Positions 22,550 to 27,637 of a stretch of 27,637 nucleotides of DNA are shown here, piece after piece (within the stretch, counting starts at the first letter, position 1; every line of letters begins with the position of its first letter). The DNA comes from JACNKV01 sp964422145 (GTDB lineage: Bacteria; Fidelibacterota; Marinisomatia; Marinisomatales; JACNKV01), in assembly GCA_964422145.1 (NCBI GenBank), contig CAYQZV010000024.1, forward strand, positions 1 to 27,637. The letters run 5' to 3'. The translations under genes and the position numbers were made by a program. The notes under the pieces were generated by a model, which worked only from the letters and a program-made list of their open reading frames with translations, was not told the DNA's origin and did not search any database.

Positions 22550-23565
22550 GAGCGAATCTCACCAAATATCTTTGGACGTGTGTATCGGTTGATCAGCGGT
22601 GTACACGCATTCATTAATAAAATGGAATACATGACACCTTCAGGTAATCCGCCGAAAATGCGAATCAGGACAAGCAATATCCCTGCTCCGACTCCAAAAA
22701 TCCAAGAACCGATAGGCGTAATGGGTGAAGTGACCATATCCGTTGCCATAAAAAAGGCTCCCAGCATTAATCCACCGGAAAATAAATGGAAAGCCGGATC
22801 AGCATACCGAATCGGATCAATGGCATAAAATACCGCAGTGAGTACCAAAACCGTTCCCAAATAACTTACCGGAATTCGCCAATCAGCGTATTTTTTTATA
22901 AGTAAGTATATCCCGCCAATCAGGATCGCAATAGCCGATGTTTCTCCGATACATCCTCCGGTAGTACCGATAATCATATCGATTATAGATGTTGTGATCT
23001 GCTCAAATTTGAATCCGCCGAGCGGTGTAGCGGTAGAAACGGCATCCACCATTCGCGGGTTTGTCCATGTGGTGATCGCAACCGGGAAACTAGCTTGTAA
23101 AAATGCCCGACCCAGTAAAGCCGGATTAAAAATGTTATATCCGAGTCCGCCGAAAATATGCTTACCGATACAAATCGCAAATACTGATCCAATGACGGTT
23201 CCCGTAGAAGAAAATGACGGCGGTAAGGTCAAAGCCAACAGCAATCCTGTGATCGCAGCGCTGCCGTCTTTAATGGTGAATCTTTCATGTTTCAATCGAT
23301 TCATCACGGCTTCGGCAGCCAGAGCAGAAACAACGCTGATGAAAATCAGCCGTAAAGCATCCCATCCAAAGAAGTAAATGGAGCAAACTATCGCCGGCAA
23401 CAATGCAATGATCACACTCCACATGATCTTCGGAACACTTTCCATTGTACTGAAATGCGGGCTGGATTGCAGAACAAGCAGCTTTTCCGGCTTATATAAT
23501 TTTGCCCGCGGATCTTTCTTTTTTACGACTGGGGGATTCTGCTTTTGCGTTATTTGTTCTTCCAT
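22546..23565 (-). CDS. rnfD: Rnf electron transport complex subunit D (covalent FMN, ion path)
   Basis: This 339-residue membrane subunit is homologous to NqrB. It has about nine to ten hydrophobic segments. DGSAAITGLLLALTLPP (100-116) and YNIFNPALLGRAF (143-155) are conserved. The FMN attachment motif is DAVSTATPLGGF, with Thr180 in the S-x-A-T position. RnfD is thought to carry part of the sodium or proton path. The N-terminal cytoplasmic tail is Lys/Pro-rich. It begins 1 base after the rnfC stop and overlaps rnfG. Confidence 0.96.
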   Translation of the reverse strand: MEEQITQKQNPPVVKKKDPRAKLYKPEKLLVLQSSPHFSTMESVPKIMWSVIIALLPAIVCSIYFFGWDALRLIFISVVSALAAEAVMNRLKHERFTIKDGSAAITGLLLALTLPPSFSSTGTVIGSVFAICIGKHIFGGLGYNIFNPALLGRAFLQASFPVAITTWTNPRMVDAVSTATPLGGFKFEQITTSIIDMIIGTTGGCIGETSAIAILIGGIYLLIKKYADWRIPVSYLGTVLVLTAVFYAIDPIRYADPAFHLFSGGLMLGAFFMATDMVTSPITPIGSWIFGVGAGILLVLIRIFGGLPEGVMYSILLMNACTPLINRYTRPKIFGEIRS

Positions 23566-23566
23566 C

Positions 23567-24895
23567 TTAATTCATCGCTTTTTTACGCTTTAATTCATTC
23601 AAGCGGTATTTACCGACACGGATCCACTGGACTAACGGAATATTTGAAGGACAGCCAAAGGAACAGGAACCGCATTCAATACAATTGAGTATCCCCCATT
23701 TTTCAGATTCGCTTATTTGACGCATTTCAGCCAATCGAGCAAGTTTTGTCGGGACTAAAAACATCGGACATGCGCTGACACAGGTGCCGCATCGAATGCA
23801 GGGCATCGAACGAACTCGTTTGATTTTTGTCGTAGCGACAATCCCGCTCGTGGCTTTGACCACGGGGACGCTCAAATCGTGCTGAGCAATTCCCATCATC
23901 GGACCGCCCATAAACACACGACAAGTATCGCTGGATAATCCCTCGCAAATTTGTATAGCTTCTTGATAGGGGGTCCCGATTCGCAGTTTAAGGTTTTTTG
24001 GGGTCGTAATTCCATCTCCTGTAACCGTAACTACACGTTGAATCAGTGGTTTCCCGTCAAGTACAGCATCAGCGACAGCTAAAGCTGTTCCGACATTGTT
24101 TACAACAACCCCCACATCCATAGGAAGTCCGCCCGCCGGAACTCTTCTTCTCAACACAGATTCAATCAGCATCTTTTCAGCTCCCTGAGGATATTTGGTC
24201 TTCAAGGCATCTACAATAAAGTTATGCTGATTCTTTGCAACTGCATTTTTCATTGTCGAAATCGCATCCGGTTTATTATCCTCAATCCCAATATGACCTT
24301 TTTCTACTCCAAGGATTTTCATGATAATGGCCATCCCTGTCAAAATCTTTTCCGGTTCTTCCACCATCATCCGATGATCGGCTGTTAAATACGGTTCGCA
24401 TTCGCACCCGTTTAAAATGAATGTATCAATCTTTTTTTCGTCAGGAGGATTCAATTTCACATGGGTTGGAAAAGCAGCACCCCCTAATCCCACAATCCCT
24501 GCTTTCTGGATTCTTTCTCGAATAACCGAAATATCTGCTTTAGACCAATCCAGAATCGGATCCATCGTATCCCATTCTTCTTCTCCGGTTTGTTGGATAT
24601 GAATCATCTGAACCCTAGGTCCGGTCGGATGATGCTTTTTGATAACCCCCATCACTTTCCCGGTGATACTTGCATGTACCGGACTGGAAACAAAGGCTTC
24701 GCTGGTACCAATTACTTGCCCGGTTTTAACTAAATCCCCTTTTTGAACCAAAGCTGTACACGGTGCCCCGATATGCTGCTGAAGAGGAATATAAACTTCT
24801 TTGGGGATTTCAGTATATTCAATGGATTTAGAAGACGTAAAATGTTTATAGTCGTTCGGGTGAACGCCTTTTTGAAATGTGGGCATCTTCATCAT
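23567..24895 (-). CDS. rnfC: Rnf electron transport complex subunit C (NADH/FMN, iron-sulfur)
   Basis: This 442-residue peripheral subunit binds NAD(H) and FMN. FQKGVHPNDYKH starts the family N-domain, GLGGAAFPTHVKL (136-148) is the glycine-rich nucleotide site, and NGCECEPYLTADHRMM (162-177) is conserved. Two [4Fe-4S] motifs lie near the C-terminus: CIRCGTCVSACP and CIECGSCSFGCP. The SLBB-like segment lies between. The C-terminus is short and lacks the long Ala/Lys extension of E. coli RsxC. It is the first gene of the cluster. Three close in-frame ATGs at 24895, 24892 and 24886 are possible starts. Confidence 0.96.
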   Translation of the reverse strand: MMKMPTFQKGVHPNDYKHFTSSKSIEYTEIPKEVYIPLQQHIGAPCTALVQKGDLVKTGQVIGTSEAFVSSPVHASITGKVMGVIKKHHPTGPRVQMIHIQQTGEEEWDTMDPILDWSKADISVIRERIQKAGIVGLGGAAFPTHVKLNPPDEKKIDTFILNGCECEPYLTADHRMMVEEPEKILTGMAIIMKILGVEKGHIGIEDNKPDAISTMKNAVAKNQHNFIVDALKTKYPQGAEKMLIESVLRRRVPAGGLPMDVGVVVNNVGTALAVADAVLDGKPLIQRVVTVTGDGITTPKNLKLRIGTPYQEAIQICEGLSSDTCRVFMGGPMMGIAQHDLSVPVVKATSGIVATTKIKRVRSMPCIRCGTCVSACPMFLVPTKLARLAEMRQISESEKWGILNCIECGSCSFGCPSNIPLVQWIRVGKYRLNELKRKKAMN

Positions 24896-25068
24896 ACCGT
24901 CATAAAATAGTCTGATTATGATTAAATTTTATCTAATCTGTCTTAATTTCTGCACGAAAATTACATCTTGTTTTCAATTAAATAAAAGTAAAAAGGATAA
25001 GTTTGTCCTGTTTTATGCTCACTATTTAGGATTTTTTATATTTTACAGGAAATTGTTTGGTTTGAAAA
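24896..25068. promoter_or_regulatory. Divergent intergenic region between rnfC and the DUF3098-like gene
   Basis: These 173 bases are very AT-rich and separate two genes that point away from each other, so promoters for both must lie here. I see no conserved operator, and cannot place -10/-35 boxes reliably. A short inverted pair AGGA/TCCT surrounds TAAGTTTG near 24993-25008. Confidence 0.4.
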
Positions 25069-25344
25069 ATGTCTCAGCGTAATTTTCCCGCCGCAATGAG
25101 TACCGAGAAACACAAGAATGATCATGCTTTTTTAAGCGGGTGGACGTTTACAACGATCAACTATGTGTTATTCGGAGTCGGTTTGCTGTTAATCATAGTC
25201 GGATATTTTGTGATGGCGATGGGTGAAGTCAACAGTTTTCAGAGTTTGACGCTTGCCCCGATAATGCTCTTTGCAGGTTATATTGTTGTGATTCCGCTGG
25301 CATTAATCATCCAGCCGAAGAAAACAAAAGATTTGGGATCGTAG
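25069..25344 (+). CDS. Small DUF3098-like membrane protein
   Basis: This 91-residue protein has two hydrophobic helices: YVLFGVGLLLIIVGYFVMAM (33-52) and a second at about 61-81 (LAPIMLFAGYIVVIPLALII). The pattern of a first helix ending in a Gly-rich turn, a short loop with Ser/Phe, then LAPIxLxxGYxVV resembles DUF3098, a family frequent in Bacteroidota and often near ftsX or division genes. Its function is unknown. The ATG at 25069 has a distant AGGAAA upstream; M10 (25096) is an alternative. The stop codon TAG lies inside sequence identical to the first bases of the downstream tRNA-Asp. Confidence 0.7.
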   Translation: MSQRNFPAAMSTEKHKNDHAFLSGWTFTTINYVLFGVGLLLIIVGYFVMAMGEVNSFQSLTLAPIMLFAGYIVVIPLALIIQPKKTKDLGS

Positions 25345-25425
25345 TTTCCGTCTTCGTCCTTTGGACTATGCCGGGACAAGCAGTTAGTTAGACCATCGGT
25401 CTGACAAGCCGGAGGTCATGAGTTA
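25335..25425 (+). pseudogene. Decayed partial copy of tRNA-Asp with an internal insertion
   Basis: GGGATCGTAGTT (25335-25346) is identical to the first 12 bases of the intact tRNA-Asp at 25465. After 34 unrelated bases, 25381-25424 matches the D-loop, anticodon arm and start of the T-arm (25477-25520) at 36 of 44 positions, including CAAGCCGGAGGTC without a break. The T-arm and acceptor 3' strand are missing, so no cloverleaf can form. The anticodon position reads GAC. The last codons of the upstream membrane-protein gene are encoded in this copy. Confidence 0.75.
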
Positions 25426-25451
25426 GTCTAAAAGACTTTAACTCGCTTTTT
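25420..25451 (+). terminator. Rho-independent terminator between the tRNA relic and intact tRNA-Asp
   Basis: GAGTTA-GTCT (25420-25429) pairs with AGAC (25433-25436) and TAACTC (25439-25444), leaving a two-base bulge and an AAA loop. GC and TTTTT (25447-25451) follow. It would end transcription of the DUF3098-like gene just before the tRNA. Its left arm is made of the GAGTT of the tRNA relic. Confidence 0.65.
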
Positions 25452-25464
25452 AAAATAAAAAATT

Positions 25465-25538
<74 letters not shown>

Positions 25539-25542
25539 CTGG

Positions 25543-25585
25543 ATAAGGGTCCGAACGACATTTCATTCGGACCCTTATTATTTTA
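25543..25585 (+). terminator. Strong terminator after tRNA-Asp
   Basis: ATAAGGGTCCGAA (25543-25555) pairs perfectly with TTCGGACCCTTAT (25566-25578) around a 10-base loop and is followed by TATTTTA. It sits 4 bases after the tRNA and faces the end of the convergent secreted-protein gene, so it may also limit transcription coming the other way. Confidence 0.85.
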
Positions 25586-25613
25586 TGTTTTGCGTTTATA
25601 TTATGTTCTTCAT

Positions 25614-27637
25614 TTATTTCAACAGAAGCATTTTCTTCACAGAACGGAAATCACCACTTTGCATCACAATAAAATACATCCCGCTAGATATTGAACGATG
25701 TCCTTGATCTGTCCCATTCCATCTTAATGTGTAATATCCGGCTTTTTGATACTCATCGGAGACCAAACTTCTCACTTCTCGACCTAACAAATCATATATC
25801 CGAAGATCAACAAATCCGTCCTTCGGTAATCCATATTCAATATTTGTAACCGGGTTAAAAGGATTCGGATAATTTTGATGCAAAACATATGTTTCCGGAA
25901 TAACGGGTTTTCTATTTAGATATAATAATTCAGTTGAAGGATGAGTAAGCTCTCCTGATCCTTGTAAAACAAACTCATCACCATTTAAGGTACTTAAAAC
26001 CCAATTATAGTTTTTACCAGCGTCAATGATTACATCATAATTTATCGTCAGAGAATCACTGACAGACATGACTTCAATTACTCCGTTATTTTTCACCACT
26101 TTCCAATCACCCTCAAATCTAACATCAAATGCTCCTACCGGCGGTTTGGGAGGTAAACTATAACTCAACCTTTCCTCTTTTTTTAACTCTAATCCAAAAT
26201 ATAACTCTGAACCATTAATACTTATTCTATTTGCTTTCTCATTAATGCTATAATCTTTCGAAACCATTCTTGCTGATTGATTCCCTGGTAAAGTAATGAA
26301 TCCTGCTTCAACGGCTCTGATCCAGTATCCTTCTCCCGGTAAAATCTCTTCAGTTGCATAGTAACCATTCGAAAATCCATATAATGTATTTTCAACTATG
26401 ATATCATTTGGATCATCGATTGTATAGATTGAAACAGGTTCAGAAATACCTGATATAAGGTTCCAATTTTCATCAAGCGTTATATCTAGTTCGTCAATAG
26501 GATTCCCTGTAATTGTTGCTGCTCCTGCATCGTTAAATCGAAGCCAATATCCTTCTCCGTTCACCAGAATACTGTCAGCGTTATATATATATTGGTTGAA
26601 TGAAAACAACGTATTTTCAATCGCATCAGTGAACATGGTAAGGTAGTGTGGATTTTCAATATCTGCTGGCAGACCCACTAAATTCCAGTTTGCATTATAG
26701 TTAACCATGAATGAGCAACCAGATACTGTTTCAGAAGGCTGACTTTCATTTCCGTTGATATCAGTTGCTGTAACGAAATACTCAAATCCAGGTTGAGCTT
26801 CCGCATATTCGGGTTCTGTAGTGTAATTCACAACCTCACCATCACAGAAAACACTGAAATACTGGAAATCTTCATCTGTTGAAGGATCCCATGATAGTAT
26901 TAATGTGTTACCAGAGTATGTTAATACCAGGTTTGTTGGAATATTCGGAAATATATTATCTACACTATACCCTTGGGCAATTTCACTAACCCAATTACCT
27001 TCATCCATAGATGCGATTACTCTGAATTGAGTTATCCCATCTGTAACATTGGATGAATCAACTAACGTTGGAGTTTCATACGTATATATATCCGACCCAT
27101 AAGCATACCCAAACTGAACATTTACCCAAGAAAGTTCACCCGTTGAAAGCGTATCCAACCGTTCAATGGAATATCCTTCAGTTCTATTCTGTAAAGTATC
27201 TGTATCAAAATAAGATTTCATGAAACTCAAATATACACGGCCACCTTGGTCATTTTGGACATCAGATATTTCAGTGATAATTGGAGCTGCAGATACGCCT
27301 TCACCTGATAATTGTATTATTAATTCTGGATTTGAAGGATCATTACTAAATATGCTCAACTCGCCTGAATATAAGTTTACATCTAATGGTGAAAAACTCA
27401 CATTTAATTGAAATTCACTTTCAACGTCCAAACTGATCGATGTATCAGGAACAGTAAAAGCCGGATGATTTACCTGGACACTATCAATAATTAAAACATC
27501 TGTGCCAATATTTGAGATGATGATTGTATTGGTTATTAAGTCACCAATAAAGATATCTCCAAAATCAAGACTCGTTGGTGTGATACTGATCCCGGGTGCA
27601 CCCGTAACATTCAATGTAGCCGGAACTATCAACTCTC
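25614..27637 (-). CDS. Large secreted protein with T9SS type A sorting domain (3' part; N-terminus outside window)
   Basis: About 670 C-terminal residues are visible. The reading frame stays open to the window edge, and a TTG at 27632 is not a credible start, because the first visible residues (PATLNVTG) continue a repeat module. From the N-side: a choice-of-anchor-D/HYDIN-like immunoglobulin-fold module (ISITPTSLDFGDIFIG ... LSIFSNDPSNPELIIQLSGEG, about 15-110). Next is a fibronectin-III-like stretch (IPTNLVLTYSGNTLILSWDPS). Then comes a duplicated module of about 70-75 residues, each copy with WNL(V/I)xG, ENTLxxF and GEGYW(L/I)R. The C-terminal 90 residues (NYPNPFNPVTNIEYGLP through GMYFIVMQSGD) form a classical Por-secretion tail that sends proteins through the T9SS to the cell surface. 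The role is probably adhesion or extracellular binding; no catalytic motif is visible. Confidence 0.9.
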   Translation of the reverse strand, partial: ELIVPATLNVTGAPGISITPTSLDFGDIFIGDLITNTIIISNIGTDVLIIDSVQVNHPAFTVPDTSISLDVESEFQLNVSFSPLDVNLYSGELSIFSNDPSNPELIIQLSGEGVSAAPIITEISDVQNDQGGRVYLSFMKSYFDTDTLQNRTEGYSIERLDTLSTGELSWVNVQFGYAYGSDIYTYETPTLVDSSNVTDGITQFRVIASMDEGNWVSEIAQGYSVDNIFPNIPTNLVLTYSGNTLILSWDPSTDEDFQYFSVFCDGEVVNYTTEPEYAEAQPGFEYFVTATDINGNESQPSETVSGCSFMVNYNANWNLVGLPADIENPHYLTMFTDAIENTLFSFNQYIYNADSILVNGEGYWLRFNDAGAATITGNPIDELDITLDENWNLISGISEPVSIYTIDDPNDIIVENTLYGFSNGYYATEEILPGEGYWIRAVEAGFITLPGNQSARMVSKDYSINEKANRISINGSELYFGLELKKEERLSYSLPPKPPVGAFDVRFEGDWKVVKNNGVIEVMSVSDSLTINYDVIIDAGKNYNWVLSTLNGDEFVLQGSGELTHPSTELLYLNRKPVIPETYVLHQNYPNPFNPVTNIEYGLPKDGFVDLRIYDLLGREVRSLVSDEYQKAGYYTLRWNGTDQGHRSISSGMYFIVMQSGDFRSVKKMLLLK

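Overview
The window reads as a chromosomal segment of a Gram-negative, AT-rich bacterium of the Fibrobacterota-Chlorobiota-Bacteroidota (FCB) assemblage. The indications are: two secreted proteins with type IX secretion (T9SS) C-terminal sorting domains, one with the YPNPFNP signature; a LolA-like carrier beside ftsK; a complete Rnf complex; a serC-serA-DUF1015 block; and a tRNA gene without encoded CCA. Candidatus Neomarinimicrobiota (SAR406) or a related lineage is my best guess. This is an inference from gene content, not a phylogeny.

Bases 1-14254 are one long block on the minus strand. In transcription order it holds yebC-ruvC-ruvA (recombination), DUF1015-serA-serC (serine synthesis), gcvT (glycine cleavage), ftsK (chromosome translocation), a LolA-like carrier, a UPF0104-type membrane protein, a GmhB-like HAD phosphatase, ddl, cysS, an iodotyrosine-deiodinase-like flavoprotein and the 5' end of a tRNA. 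Several junctions are start/stop overlaps (ruvC/ruvA, carrier/membrane protein, membrane protein/HAD, HAD/ddl), which points to translational coupling. Most of the block is housekeeping: serine, glycine and one-carbon metabolism, envelope building and DNA processing.

Bases 14255-18358 run on the plus strand: a C25 (gingipain/PorU-like) cysteine peptidase with a T9SS C-terminal domain, a Maf nucleotide pyrophosphatase overlapping its stop, and a peptidase E. Bases 18359-19416 are a small accessory-looking island with a cluster of inverted repeats and one unrecognised secreted or membrane protein gene.

Bases 19417-24895, minus strand, encode the six-subunit Rnf ferredoxin:NAD+ oxidoreductase in the order rnfCDGEAB, followed by an RseC-like gene. 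The cluster is tightly overlapped, except for a 134-base gap before rnfB that contains an inverted repeat.

Bases 25069-27637 hold a small DUF3098-like membrane protein, a decayed partial copy of a tRNA-Asp gene, an intact tRNA-Asp(GTC) with a strong terminator, and the 3' part of a large secreted protein (minus strand, running off the right edge).

I found no CRISPR array, transposase, integrase or phage gene. No whole new system stands out. The items most worth a second look are the deiodinase-like enzyme, the DUF1015-serA-serC linkage, the PorU-like peptidase, the tRNA-Asp relic, and the inverted-repeat cluster near 18.5 kb.
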